A stretch of DNA of 64,000 nucleotides, from NCBI RefSeq assembly GCF_000003815.2, contig NC_049982.1, positions 14,086 through 78,085 of the forward strand, read 5' to 3'. This document shows positions 41,101 through 52,189 of the stretch, one piece after another; position 1 is the stretch's first letter, and every line of letters begins with the position of its first letter. This DNA is from Branchiostoma floridae (taxonomy: Eukaryota > Chordata > Leptocardii > Amphioxiformes > Branchiostomatidae). The position numbers and the translations under genes were made by a program. The notes beneath the pieces were generated by a model that was not told where the DNA came from, did not search any database, and worked only from the letters and a program-made list of their open reading frames with translations.

Positions 41101-41643
41101 AGAGAGCTGGAGCTGAAGCTTGGGTCCCTCCAGGAGAAATACTTCGAACTGGAAGAGAAGACAAAAGAAAAGATGTGCAACGGCACATATATCTGGAGGA
41201 TAAAAGAGTACTCGAAATTGCGACAACAGGCAATTAACGGAGAGGCAACTGTGAGACACAGTTTAGGTTTTTATACAAGTTACTATGGATATAAGTTGTG
41301 CGTGAGAGTGAACCTTAACGGTGTGGATTCCGCACACGGTACACACATTTCTCTTTTCATTCATTTTATGATGGGTGACAATGACGACATATTGGAATGG
41401 CCGTTCCAAGGAAAAATCACCCTATCAATCCTAGACCAGAACAGTAATCCTAACCAGCAAGCCAAACACATCACAGAGACACTTGTAGCAAAGCCGAGCT
41501 ACGCGGCGTTTCAACGTCCGACGACGCTACGGAACCACAAGGGTTTCGGTTACATGGAATTTGCCCTCCTTCGCAGTTTAGAGAGTGGTCAGTACATAAA
41601 GAACGACACCCTTATCATCAGATGTACGGTACAGCCTCAATAG
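37999..41643 (+). CDS. TRAF6: TRAF6-like E3 ubiquitin ligase gene
   Basis: Six recognised exons (37999-38147, 38414-38520, 38968-39129, 39333-39404, 39633-39713, 40399-41643) give RING, TRAF-type zinc fingers, a long linker, coiled coil and MATH/TRAF-C domain. The order and sequences match TRAF6, the adaptor and K63-specific ubiquitin ligase downstream of Toll/IL-1 receptors and TNF-family receptors. One short exon (rest of RING, about 20-30 residues) is missing at the 38276-38375 gap. The protein would be about 650 residues with the N-terminal exon, longer than the human 522, mainly because of a low-complexity linker of about 200 residues before the coiled coil. Confidence 0.92.
38178..38275. 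mobile_element. Hairpin MITE abutting the assembly gap
   Basis: GCTCCTTACACTCGCTACCC, a short loop TAAAAAATA, then the exact complement, with outer arms TCCGTATTCTA. A hairpin of this kind often stops sequencing, which may explain the gap that follows. Confidence 0.8.
38276..38375. other. Assembly gap (100 N) inside the TRAF6-like gene
   Basis: 100 N placeholder. The missing RING exon most likely belongs here. The following 400 bp are of poor quality, with homopolymer runs. Confidence 1.
38414..38520 (+). CDS. TRAF6: TRAF6-like zinc-finger exon, damaged by sequence errors
   Basis: Phase 2 to 0. Reads [20 protein letters not shown], then [22 protein letters not shown]. The block NFAKREI and the end (K)MEL..LE match TRAF6, where the sequence is QLFPDNFAKREI. 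The two cysteines of the first zinc finger (CPxxGC) appear as FS and GS, changes that each need few base substitutions. Since the exon lies beside a gap in homopolymer-rich sequence, base-calling error is more likely than real loss. The acceptor is TTTTCACAG (ending at 38413). Confidence 0.7.
38540..38800. other. Poor-quality sequence patch
   Basis: T, G and C homopolymers, including a C run of about 28 at 38767-38794 followed by CA repeats. Not interpretable as genes. Confidence 0.7.
38968..39129 (+). CDS. TRAF6: TRAF6-like zinc-finger exon
   Basis: 162 nt, phase 0-0. Reads [40 protein letters not shown] and [14 protein letters not shown]. The C..CP..C and H...CPRR..C spacing is that of TRAF-type zinc fingers, and DCPRR is shared with TRAF6. 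Borders are TCCTCAG|ACC and GAG|GTAGGG. Confidence 0.94.
39333..39404 (+). CDS. TRAF6: TRAF6-like zinc-finger exon
   Basis: 72 nt, phase 0-0, encoding [20 protein letters not shown] and TNEQ. One zinc-finger unit. Borders are CTTTCCAG and ACAG|GTGGGT. Confidence 0.94.
39633..39713 (+). CDS. TRAF6: TRAF6-like zinc-finger exon
   Basis: 81 nt, phase 0-0, encoding [20 protein letters not shown] and VGCNVEK. The CxFSTxGC motif is characteristic of the last TRAF6 zinc finger. Borders are TTTACAG and AAG|GTGAGT. Confidence 0.94.
40053..40255 (+). mobile_element. tRNA-derived SINE (family B) in a TRAF6 intron
   Basis: A box TGGTCCAGTGGTTAGCG, B box GGGAGTTTGAACCCC at tRNA spacing, then a 3' body with AAACGGCTGTTGTCATTAGG. 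A related copy interrupted by a MITE is at 62035-62300. Confidence 0.75.
40399..41643 (+). CDS. TRAF6: TRAF6-like last exon: linker, coiled coil and MATH/TRAF-C domain
   Basis: 414 codons to TAG. It starts [20 protein letters not shown], which matches TRAF6 (NHLARHLQENTQ). Residues about 40-205 are a low-complexity linker rich in Ser, Gly, Pro and His. About 213-257 is a coiled coil ([33 protein letters not shown]). About 258-412 is the MATH domain ([76 protein letters not shown]). The domain trimerises and binds PxExx motifs of receptors and IRAKs in the family. The acceptor is CTCCTTACAG. Confidence 0.95.
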   Translation: MERRNLAEHLQEFTQVHLRLLLNGLQTLKDAQIHRAGNHSDPHSLPARMTEVPYDPRRHLPLLHEQQTLFLPPGQAAVTTQGSHGPFGSEVPHAVDQHSGGDGITRLSHSMQQMVMSPGPFQPRLGETTWTSTEEREHYAEQVIPVTRVSPYPAVTSPYTAAAALGAHAYAHMEGSSGYRTDGSSVSSPSRDSGAPSQDSGAPRSEDGSMADARALRTKVHTQETRIVEQQHYIRELELKLGSLQEKYFELEEKTKEKMCNGTYIWRIKEYSKLRQQAINGEATVRHSLGFYTSYYGYKLCVRVNLNGVDSAHGTHISLFIHFMMGDNDDILEWPFQGKITLSILDQNSNPNQQAKHITETLVAKPSYAAFQRPTTLRNHKGFGYMEFALLRSLESGQYIKNDTLIIRCTVQPQ

Positions 41644-41832
41644 TGATGCAGAATAACATGTCGTGCTTTAGGTTTCACTACATCGCATGGAAAGGTCAAA
41701 GTTCAAAGGTCACCGGTAACTAACGAAAATGAGAAAGTAATGGGGTATGTCGAATTTGTCACACAGGTGCCTGAAAACCTTAGATGTGTCTGTTCCATTG
41801 TGAACCAACTTCAAGACTGGTGAAGTAATTAC

Positions 41833-42490
41833 TCTGAAAATGCTTGAAAAAGGGACCCGACAAAAAACAGAAAGAGAGAGAACTACCTGTCAAAGTTACA
41901 AATGAATAAAGAAAGATCTTCATGCGTTTCGTTGTAGATGAAAAACATGTTCGGTTTCACAAGGACAGCTTACTGAAGTGTCGAGTGAGGTGACGGCATC
42001 ACAAGACTCAGCCACAGCATGCAGCATGTATATGGTCATGTCTGCTGGGCAGTTCCAGCCTAGGCTAGGCGAGACCACTTGGACATCCTGTGTGGAGCGC
42101 GAACACGAGCATTATGTGAAAACGATCATTCCCGTAACATGTGCAAGTCAAAACCCTGCTGTGATGTGTCCATACATGGCAGCCGTTGCCTTGGGTGCGA
42201 ATGCGTACGCACACATGGAGGGCAGCAGTTGCTACAGGACAGACGCCTCGTCTTTGAGCTCTCCTTCGTGAGTTATGGACAGCAACACTCCGAGATCTGA
42301 AGATGGTATTGACTCAGAAGATGCTTGAGAAAGGGACTAGATAAAAAATCCAGAAAGATAAGGAACCACCAGACAAAGTTACGGTAGAGAAAGGACTTTG
42401 CAAAGTTGATGCTTTTCCGTGTACATGAAAAGCATGGTCAGTTTCACAAGTCAATCTCAAATGACAGCTCACTGAAGTGTCATTTGAGGT
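41833..42490 (+). pseudogene. Decayed tandem copy of the TRAF6-like last exon, MATH domain deleted
   Basis: Positions 41984-42300 copy the linker coding region (40697-40990; shared GTGACGGCATCACAAGACT, CCTAGGCTAGGCGAGACCAC, ACACATGGAGGGCAGCAG). Positions 42314-42490 copy the 3' UTR segment 41833-41985 (GCTTGAAAAAGGGAC, CTGAAGTGTC). The coiled coil, MATH domain and proximal UTR between them are missing. The copied linker keeps a readable frame for about 95 codons, then stops. Confidence 0.85.
41905..41910 (+). promoter_or_regulatory. Possible poly(A) signal of the TRAF6-like gene
   Basis: AATAAA 262 nt after the stop codon. Another AATAAA at 43854-43859 could serve a longer 3' UTR. Confidence 0.4.
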
Positions 42491-43934
42491 GTCTGCCATG
42501 GGCAAACTTACAAGGAACACGCCAGAGGGGCAAGAGGATCTGAAGTTTGCACAACACAAAAGATTCTGAATGTCAAGATTAAAGAATATCTTGTAGGTGG
42601 ATGCCATGCGTAACCAGGGCAGAAATGGTTGTTGAACGAACTGAAACTTGATAAGGACTAACAGAGACTGACATTTTATTTAAGCAAAATAATTATTATG
42701 CTTAAAATATCTACTGCCAGGATTAATCATTAGCTGCCCCTGTTGGATGTGCAACAACGCCATCTAGCAGAATCATGTGGAAGTGTAGGGCATTTGCATC
42801 TTTAAAATAGTATTATGCTCTTCTTGAATATTGATACATTTTTGTGCCATGCAAATCTCACGTTCGAAAGGTCGTACACAATCAATGTCATGATATCATT
42901 TTGATGTTCAACATTCACATACAATGACTTTTGTTTTTCTTTTCCCGTTATCTTTAAGAGAAGTAAATTATGTTCTGTCAAAATATTTGTATACTGTTGA
43001 AATACGTTGTTATGAAATTGGTTGTTGGGGGCAATTTTTTTTATTATACCAAGGAGGTTTAAAATAACCTCCTTGATTATACACTGTGACTTATACTGTA
43101 GTAGTGCCACCTGACGGAAAAGTGTTGAACTGCAGATGCTCAAGTCGGTTGACTTGTGGTTTACTGTGTTTTCGATCAATTTCAAATTTTGCAAGCTATA
43201 ACCCTGAAGTGGACAAGAAATCTGGTTATGATGTGTCCAAAAATAAGAATTTTTTCTAGTGGTTTTCTTGCCTCAAGCAGTTAATTGCAAAAGGCAAATG
43301 ACATTGTGTTGTGAGGCATGGTGAATCTATGTATGCATGTAGAATGGTTGACAGATAATTCAAAGTGATAAAGACAAATTTCACTTAATGTTGATAGGAG
43401 GGAGATAACAAAATATCCTGCTCCTCAGACTTTAACCATAGAATCTTAACAATCTTCCAGTTAAATAACAACTAATATAAAACCCCAAAGCTGTAAGAAA
43501 ATCGATAGATATGTACATCAGGTCTGTATTTTGATCGCTTCGTTTTTGTTCATTTTTTATCGTTGCAAGGAAGAAAACATATAAAGTATAATATGTAAAA
43601 CGTTCTAATATATGATATACAAACATGTATAAGAGTAACTGACGTCAGTCTGTGCTCACCGGGAGTTAACTGTAGAGGTATTCAATTAGGATACGATTGG
43701 ACGTTGTTACATGTAGGTCATTGTACATATTTCCAAAAGTGTGCGTTCTGTGATTAAGAATTGAGCTTTATATATAAATGTTGAAATCGGACGTTACAAC
43801 AGTACACATGATATGTATTCTAATGATTAAGATTATGTGCGATAATTGAGTGAAATAAACCTCTTTCAATTATCATGTTAAAATTTGTCAAATTTTTAAG
43901 TAAAACGCCATGCGATGTTGTCGTCCCTGAGTAA
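42491..43934. other. No gene seen
   Basis: AT-rich. It contains a small hairpin CCAAGGAGGTT-loop-AACCTCCTTG at about 43050-43075 and the distal AATAAA at 43854. Confidence 0.5.
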
Positions 43935-44165
43935 TACCCCCTTTCCACTAGAACGACGCTCTCTCTGCGACCTCAAATTTGACATATCGCTCAACGAATT
44001 GTACGGAAAAGAAACGAATCTTTTTACACGTTGTGTTTTGTTGACTTCTCGGTCACACTTTTACATGCTGTATTATGTACCCCGTGTGAAAGCGAAGGAT
44101 ACAGATATCCTATTTTGGTGGCAGTGAGAGCGCAACGCGATTGCCGTCTGGTGTGACGGGGCCTT
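43935..44165. mobile_element. MITE with CCCCCTTTCCACTA ends (copy 1)
   Basis: Left ACCCCCTTTCCACTAGAACG, right GATTGCCGTCTGGTGTGACG with inner CGACCT/AGGTCGC-type inverse. Shares the interior CACACTTTTACATGCTGTAT with the copies at 45238 and 56062. Confidence 0.75.
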
Positions 44166-45237
44166 GAGTTAAGTGACAACCGTAAACGTTGATTTTCGCT
44201 TTTCAGGCGTTTTCGTGGAAAATAAAAATAAAAAAGGCGCCTTAGAATAGGCATTGGCATGAGAAGTGTTTTGGGGCCAAAGAAATTTTTTATTGCATAG
44301 AGGAAATTCGCACCAATGCTTTCCGAACCATACATGTATATACGACATGAGGTATTGAAACAGGAAGTCGCCTTTCTCGCCCTCAAGGAATTACCAAGCT
44401 GACACAAATCTGAGTGTCGTTGGGAGGAAAGAAGATGACAACCGATGTGCGGCCGATTAAACTATTAGCCTCTGGTGTATTTCATGTCGACCACCTGCAG
44501 CATGATCATTATAGATTTCTTGCATGCAACACCCTTCTCTGTTAACAGTCTCGTCAAATGATGTGCTGTCTCTTCATTTCCAGAATTTAAAGTATCTTGC
44601 CAAATAGCTATTACTGAAGGCATCTATTTGAGTGCCATGCATGTTTTCCTTCTGCTTTGGCAAATCCTTTTTTACACCCTCTCTTCAGATTTAGAGAGAT
44701 GCCATTGATAACAAAACGCAAGTCTCATATGTTTCCTCAGACTACTAGACAGACACAGCTACTAGAATTAGACTTGTACAGCCCTTGATTTTATAATTGG
44801 AATGTGATACAAGATATTTAAGTGTGATTTAAAAGACAAAGTAACATACAAAACGTGAAAATTCATTCTGTGTCTGAAATCTGTTGGCCGATCTGTGAAA
44901 TCTTAAGTTGCAGCAGGGTCTCAGCTTCTAGTGGAATGATGGCGTGATAGCTTTGATATACAAAATGCACGTCTGTTGCATAAAAAATAGAACTTGCCGG
45001 AATCACAGCGTGTATTGATTTCCGCGATTCCTTATCATCTGTAGCAGACTTGTACGAAGCCGGAAGGCTTAAATTGTGAACAGAGAGGTCCTCCAATCCT
45101 CGCCCTGTTTAATAGGATCCTGTTAAGATTATATCCGCATATTGATCTCTTTCTTCACGTTGTGCATATTAATAGATGTACATGTACACATGTTAAGGTC
45201 AAGGTCCCTATCAATGGCAAGGTAGTCTAGTGGCTAT
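44166..45237. other. No gene seen
   Basis: No convincing exons or elements. A tRNA-like A-box fragment (GGTAGTCTAGTGGCTA) immediately precedes the next MITE. Confidence 0.5.
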
Positions 45238-45482
45238 ACCCCCTTTCCACTGGGACGGCGCTCTCGCCGCGCTCTCTCTACGACCTAAAATTTGACAGAT
45301 TGTTCAACCAATTGTATAGAAAAGAAACAATTTTTTTTACACTCTGTGGGTTTTGTTGTCCCCTTTGTTGTCACACTTTTACATGCTGTATGATATACTC
45401 AGTATGAAATCAAAGGTTGCACATATCATATTTAGGTCGCAGTAAGAGCGCATCACGATCGTCGTCTAGTGGAAAGGGGGCC
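45238..45482. mobile_element. MITE with CCCCCTTTCCACTA ends (copy 2)
   Basis: ACCCCCTTTCCACTGGGACG on the left; CGATCGTCGTCTAGTGGAAA and GGGGG on the right. Confidence 0.8.
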
Positions 45483-48400
45483 TGATAGGATTGTTGACAA
45501 AGGCTAAGGTGTCAGTACCAATTGCACCGGTGCCCGTCAGGCATGTGGCCCAGGCCGGGCTCCGAAGCCACAAAATTATCCCGGTGGTACCCTTCGGTGT
45601 TCCCCACGGGTAGGTCACGGCGTCTATTTGTTACCGGGTCCCGGGTTCATTTTAAATCCGACCTAAAGTCAACCTGGTACATGGTGCCCAACTGGACTAA
45701 AAAATACCCCTGGAACCGCCAGGTGTTCTATGGGGCCACGCTCGAAGTGCCAAAAAAAAGCAAAAAAAATCAGCATCACATGTACAACACAATTGAATAT
45801 TCAGGGAGTCTTATTGTCAACTTTATGTTGTAAATGGGCATTTTTGATAAAAATGTGACTTATTTCAGTATTTGAAGGTATACTACGTTTTCAATTTTTT
45901 TTTCTGGAATGAACGCCTGATGGGAATCCCGCCATTTGGCATCCGTTTCGAATTTCTCTTCTTTATGAAAGTGAAAGCCATAACGCATTAGGGACCAAGA
46001 TGAGGAAGTACGAGAACCGAAACACTTCTCATTAATATGTAACTTAATTCTGAATCAGTACTTCATACCTTTGCCCAAGGTTGGGCGCTCGATGCCGTTT
46101 GTAAATAGCATGAATCAAGAAGTCGTTCACATAGATGGGTATTAATGATTTTTAGTATGTGGGTTGACCATGGTAAAGGATAATTTTTAATAAAGACCTC
46201 CTAACGACTTCCTATGAAACTGCGGGGAAATTTCCGAGTTTTAAGAATCTTTTTGTGCCTCTGTAGGAAAGGAAGTGCTTAGATTTCCGAATTTGTTATG
46301 TAATTTAGCGTCCCTGTCGTGTTTATTGAAAACTACTGCTTTCGATCTTACGTTCACCCACGTATTCCTGTTACATCAGTTAACCATGGTTGTATAGTTG
46401 TCCCCTGGCGTAACTGCTCCGGCTGTTTTTTTGGCGTATTGGTAGGCATTTTTATCGGACTTTCTATTTGTACTGTTTTCTTTATGTCTTCCATAAACAA
46501 TACAGTCCAACATCGAAACCCCGAGAAAAGCACATAAAAAACAGTCGAAGCATAGCTTGGAGAGTATTGTAAACCACCGTCCTGCTGTATTTTATTCTAC
46601 CGAATTTCACCCAGCTGTAACACAACAGTTTGTGGGAAATTGAGTTAGTGATTCGACAAATAAATCCTGTTATAGCCGTGCTATGACTATTCGAAATGAG
46701 GTACACGTAGTCAAACTAGTAGCCAGTTCCCCTTTTGCGACTGGATATTTTTTCTCGCTAATAAACTAGAGGCAAACACTTCAATCAAGGAAGGTATTTT
46801 GACTGAAAGGTCACCGCCTGTAGCAGCAAACTGGCAACGATGTGAAGCGTTTACCCGAAGGCGTGGTAGTTGACATGTTGAGGTCGTAACATCCTGTGTA
46901 AGTTTGTTCAATGTCACATCCTCCTTCCTTCGAGGTTATGTCAACACCGCGTTCTTTCGGGGACGGCAGATGAAGTCAAGAAGCTACTGTCTGTGGTGTC
47001 TTGGAGTAAAGCTGTGTTGGGTGGATGGGACAGAAAGGGCATGTCAAAGAGGCTAGATGATTTGACCACTATGGGATCGAACAGTAAGATGCTTTAACAT
47101 GGAGTCTGCCAAATGCTGATAAAGTTCTTAGCTTGGTAGCTTGATAACGAAGCCATGAAGTTATTGTAATGTTGACGAAAAACTGTGCCGGTTTGGAAGT
47201 AGGGAGGTCAATTAAAGGAAGAGGCCGGAGAGGAGGTTAAATCAACAACACTCTGCCCAGGCGCCAGGCTGTACCGATTGCTAACGAAGCCAAGAACTTA
47301 CTTTGATGTCTTGGAGGCTGTGCTGGTCGAATTGGCAAGAGAAGAAGTCGAAGGAAGAGGTCGTAGGGGTTAATGGTTTGTTAGGAATAACATTGATTTT
47401 GTATCAAAGACAAACCACATAATGATCAACGGTTAGCCGAAAGTCGACTGGCATACCGCGACCGCACGTTACCGTCCGTCCTTAGGCCATGTTGGTTACA
47501 TGGATGACGTGCCCTGGAAGCCCCAACACTGATACGAGCATGCGAATAAAAAAGTTTTGGCTAAAATATAAAATGTTGGCTTCATTATGAAATAACAGTG
47601 GTCAGTATAGTTGAACAAATGACGAAACACATAGTCATGGAGTTTGGCGTATCAATGAAAATATTCTTTGAAATTCAATTCATTTTTATTCTTTCACATT
47701 GACATCTTTGTCTTTAAAACTGGCTTCCGTCTTCCGATGTCTGTTTGCAGCTTACGGCATATATTTTCTCATTTTGCAGATGCTTTATACGATTGGTTGA
47801 AAACTTTTGGAAATAGACGATAATTGATGCGCGCGGGAATGTTATCCATACAATCAAATCAACATGGCCTTAGAGGTGTCACAAATGGCACAAACACACT
47901 AGTGCTGAATCTGCCTAACATCTTACAGTAATTATAAATTATTCAGAATGTTCAGACTACGGGATCTCCTGTTGATAAATGAGAAGATAAATACCATGAA
48001 TTGATCTCACAATTCTTTAATGGGTTCGTTCAATACAAAGCCTTATAATCACTTCTACGCAATGAACTAAGTATGGATGGTGGAAATTATCGTGCTATGA
48101 GATATCGGTGAACGTTGTTTTTGAAAGCTTGAAGATTGTGTACAGGAGGGAACAGTTGTCATTGAGAGAGTTCCATAGAGCTGAAGAAAGAATCTGTTGC
48201 TATGTCGATATGTTTGATAGTTCCACTGGCAACTATGCCTAAAATCTTACACTGACGCGGAACTGGCTTAATTCTCATGGCATATTTGGGCCCTAACGTG
48301 ACGATAAGGAGAGAGATTAAAAACAGACCTCAATCGTTGTGTTGTGTTTTTGTTTGTTTGCTTGAACCATAAAAGCTCAAATCGACCTGCAGGCCGCTTT

Positions 48401-48618
48401 TGCATTGAGGTCATGAGGGATGCGGCAAGTGTCAGATAACGTATATAACAGAGATACAGTTTACGTCATTAAGAGTCTTATAAGTCTATATTCACAATTA
48501 TACATACATGATACAAAATACACAATAGCGAGAGGCATTGTACATTATACGCTCGTCGAAAATGCTTTTTGAAGGGGAGAGGACGAAATAGGCCATCTGC
48601 AACATTGCCCTTCAACCT
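45483..48618. other. No gene firmly supported
   Basis: One plus-strand frame near 46319-46537 carries a hydrophobic stretch (FFGVLVGIFIGLSICTVFF), as in a signal anchor, but has no supporting splice sites or homologue I recognise. The rest lacks exon-like frames. Confidence 0.4.
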
Positions 48619-48776
48619 AATCTTCAAGCAGATCCTACGGTAGCATAAGATAGCTGGCAAAGGAGTGAAGCCGCCCTAGGAGATTGTTCGGCTATCTCCA
48701 CACACTCTGGCTGGCTTCACTCCTTTGCCGACTTTTGATACCATCTGATGCTAATGTAGGATCTGCTTGGAGATAA
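48619..48776. mobile_element. Foldback MITE with GCAGATCCTAC ends (copy 1)
   Basis: Left CAAGCAGATCCTACGGTAGC and right inverse GCTAATGTAGGATCTGCTTG, with inner arms GGCAAAGGAGTGAAGCC. Copy 2 is at 62075-62252. Confidence 0.8.
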
Positions 48777-50540
48777 CTTTCAACCGTCAATCAACGGGGC
48801 AGGTACAAACTTCCAGTGACCTTTGACCTACTATTGGAGCCAGGTGCTCTGTATGAGACTTGTTCTTGAAATGTGAAACAGTGCTGTCGCCAGTCTTTTC
48901 GACTTTGAATCCTTTTAAGTTTTATGTTTTATGAGATGCACCACAACATGTACATTTATCAATGCTTTATGCGTTCTATTCAACCTGGTGTAAGAACGCT
49001 ACCACTTGTATTATGTCCCTAGGAACGTCCTCTGTAAAAACTCTGTAAATCATTTCGAAGAAAAAAGGTCAAGTACTTTGTTGTAACAAACATTACCGGT
49101 AACGTTGGATACGCCTATGCCTATGATATCAGTGGGCCCTAAAAGACTTTATAAAAATATTTTCAATGCAGGGATTTTCCTAAACAATATAGGTTTGGGC
49201 GAAAAATGAAATGATCTATTTTGTATACCCTGTGCTAGTTTGCACATTGCAATGCGAATGAGCCACAAATGAAGCTTTTATTGTTTGGGCTGTGTATTTA
49301 AACTTAAAGATTTCATAATTTCCTGTGCCTTGCTGGACACATTTCTTCAGCTTAGACAATGGTGTCATCCGTGCTGTCGTCAAAGTAAAATCAATAATTA
49401 ACAAATAAAACAGGACTATTGTTTAACGTAGGTTTACAACAAAAGCTGCCTGACATGTACGGGGACCTGTAACATTAATTACATGCAGTAAAACCTCCCC
49501 ATCACTTCCCATTGCTGCGGAGGCATATGGGCAAGGCTGAGCGTAAATATCGATCAAAGCAATTACACACTCCGATTCGGGGGCGCACCGTTCGGCGATA
49601 CCTGATGAATTGCTCGTAAATGTTGTCTCTGTGATTCTGTTAAACAGCTGTACACGCCCTTTCCAGTAGAGGCGGTGGCTACGCTTCGCCTGTTGGGTCA
49701 CCAAAGGTTTGAACTTTTGAAGCATGGCCCGACATTTTCTGTAGTACCGGTATCGTGCTGCGCCCACAATGGTCACCAAAGACTTGACGTATGGCCCAGC
49801 ATTTATTTACCTGTCAGATAAAACACAAATTATTTGAAGTTTTGCAATTTTTGTTGTCTTTGAGATCATGCTTTGATATCATGCACCTTATAAGTCGATG
49901 AAGATTAGACCTCCAGGTAATGAGATATGCCAAAAAGTAGTTACTCAATTCCAAGCAGCTGGATATGAAAGACCAATTTTGCCAGATCACTTCAGTGGCA
50001 CTGACGAAAGATAGTGGACGCTATCTGAAACGTCTGACCGTTTCGAATATCAAATCAAGTTGCTTTGAATTGAGTAAGTGCTTTTTGGCATGCACCATAT
50101 ACTTTGCACCATTCTACAATTAGAAATTCAAAATCTGTACGGCAGCGCAGGGAGTCTAAACGGCGACACCAAAGCTTTATTGTATTTGACGCCCTAGTTA
50201 ATGGAGAGGGCACCCAATTTAGACAATGCAGGTTTTGCCCTAGGCTATTGCTTTCTTTGTCAAGAGAGTACATTTTGTTTCGATCTCCATCTTTAGGGAT
50301 TGGAAAATGGTTTCTTTGAAGGAAATGGATCTGGAAGTAATGGCCCAGCTTGAATGCTCGGGTGAGCACACGACCTAGTTTTCAGAGCAGTGCCATTACA
50401 AAGGATGAATGAGAGTTACCTTCGCTGGAGGTTCTGTTTTGGGCGTGTTTGTTTCTCTCCAGCTGCCTGTCTGTCGGTTTATCCCCCTGTTTGACGGCCT
50501 CTCTGATTGTGGTCTTGGTTCCTCTCTGTCTCTCCCTTTT
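48777..50540. other. No gene firmly supported
   Basis: Minus-strand 49423-49779 is open with a Cys-containing C-terminal half (ECVIALIDIYAQPCPYASAA), but its splice context is weak and I recognise no family. A hammerhead-like motif lies at 50001-50030. Confidence 0.4.
50001..50030 (+). other. Hammerhead-like core
   Basis: CTGACGA, A, AGATAG-TGGACG-CTATCT, GAAA, followed by CGTCTGACCGTTTC. The stem pairs perfectly and differs from that at 37340-37357 by a compensated base pair. Confidence 0.5.
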
Positions 50541-50544
50541 TCTG

Positions 50545-50645
50545 TCACTCACTCACTCACTCACTCACTCACTCACTCACTCACTCACTCACTCACTCAC
50601 TCACTCACACTCACTCAGATTCACTCACTCTCTCACTTACTCACT
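50545..50645. repeat. (TCAC)n microsatellite
   Basis: Uninterrupted TCAC units for about 65 bp, then degenerate. Confidence 0.95.
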
Positions 50646-51238
50646 TTTTCTGCGGCACTGCATGGTGTTGTCTAAGGTCTGGGAAAATGCACATCGGACA
50701 AATCATGGTCAGCATTGACTAAACGCAAAGTTGACAACTGATTAATGTTGTGTAAATAATAATTTAATGCAAACAACGTTCAACATTCATTTTAAACAAT
50801 TAAACAAGTCTAAGTAGTACAGGTAACGAAGCTACACTATGTGCCTAGTCTCTAGACGACAAATATAGTATGAAAACCATTTATCAATTTGAGCTAGATC
50901 AAGACTAAGCAAGTAAAGAAGTATCAGAAAACTATCATGATACGCTAATCGATTCATTACTTCATTTATAACAAAATTATCATTGCTTTATAGATTAGCA
51001 TATCAATCCTTATTGCATAATCTGTACAATAGGCGCATTCCACTACAAATAGGCGAGGTAGTAAGAAGGGGGTGTACTGGAAAACAAATTGTTGTTAATA
51101 TTGAGCAAGACGCAAGAAAAATATATGCAAATTTAACGGCCTCACAATGTCGTCAGAAAAAGTTACAGGATCACAACACTTTTTACAACAAAAAGGTACA
51201 TCTCCTAGATCCGAAGGATAGCAAGATGTACATCACTA

Positions 51239-51257
51239 TGACGTCATGATGACGTCA
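51239..51257. promoter_or_regulatory. Pair of perfect CRE palindromes
   Basis: TGACGTCA at 51239-51246 and again at 51250-51257, spaced 11 bp (about one helical turn). This is the consensus CREB/ATF site. No gene start is recognised nearby. Confidence 0.5.
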
Positions 51258-51580
51258 TCAGGAGTTACCGGATGACCTTTTTATTACTAGGGAGGGCAGG
51301 TGTTCTTCCCAGACCTGTACACACGAGGCGTCGCCCCAATTGTATCTTGGTTGCAGAGACCCATCCATCCTGCTCGTATCCACCAGCGGTGATCGATTCC
51401 CGGAAGAGGAATGTTTGTGTTCATTTCACGGATGGGGAGCCTTCCTGGAAGCAATGAGTGCGGGCATTGAGTGCCGGTGATTTGTTCAGCGTGATTTCCG
51501 GACTAACATCTGTTATTGGGTGGGCCGACTACTCACTCTTTGCAGCCAGGGGCTGAATTGCGAAGAGCTTACAATAACAA

Positions 51581-52089
51581 GTTTATTTGCAAAGTCATGC
51601 CCGAAGGCTAATTGCAGGAACATTCTCGAGGGAAACAAAATACAATGTAGTACATAACACTAATGTCTATTCAGCTGAAGTTGCATCTTATTATTGGATT
51701 TGACTTCTTCTTAGAAGGCAGTGGTTAATGAACTGTCCCACACCCTGCAAAATAAGTGGGTTTTGTGACTTCAGTAAAAATGTTGTCTTTTGGCGATGTC
51801 CTAGGTTGCAAAAACTGGGTGAAATTGTTGCGATTGTTTGGAACAATCGGTTTCTTTCAACCTCATAGTGAGGACACTGACAAATAAAATGCATTTCATT
51901 TTCCACCGCATTCATTGAGCAATATTTACAAAATCTCTCGTGGACAGGTAGCTTTTTATAGGCGGGGCTAAATCGCAAGTGTCTGGAGCGAGCTGCCATT
52001 CGGCGCCACTCAGGTGACCTCAATACGACAGTAATTTCCCTAGGTGCTGCCAAGGTACTGCAGGCTTTGGACCACTCACACTGCACCAT
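51581..52089 (-). mobile_element. LINE 3' fragment: end of ORF2 and 3' UTR
   Basis: The minus strand 52089-51691 encodes KKLPVHERFCKYCSMNAVEN and EMHFICQCPHYEVERNRLF, the C-terminal CxxC...HxxxxC domain common at the end of metazoan LINE polyproteins. The following 3' UTR matches the LINE tail at 4962-5095. It is 5'-truncated, as usual for LINEs. Confidence 0.75.
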
Positions 52090-52182
52090 CGCACATGTGT
52101 ATGGCTCTCCCCAGACACGGGACCTCCATTTAACGTCCTATCCGAGGGACGGCCCTAGCCGAAGCTAGGTACCAATTTCACC
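52068..52182 (-). mobile_element. SINE (family A) 3' fragment
   Basis: GACCACTCACACTGCACCAT, GGCTCTCCCCAGACACGGGA and CCTCCATTTAACGTCCTATC match the body of the copy at 13907-14168. Confidence 0.75.
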
Positions 52183-52189
52183 TTCAATC

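Noticed and set aside
46319-46537. Short ORF with a hydrophobic segment resembling a signal anchor
   Set aside because: No splice sites, homologue or repeat support; AT-rich DNA gives such segments by chance.
49423-49779. Minus-strand ORF with Cys-containing C-terminal half
   Set aside because: A GTAAAC donor-like site exists, but there is no good acceptor and no recognisable domain.
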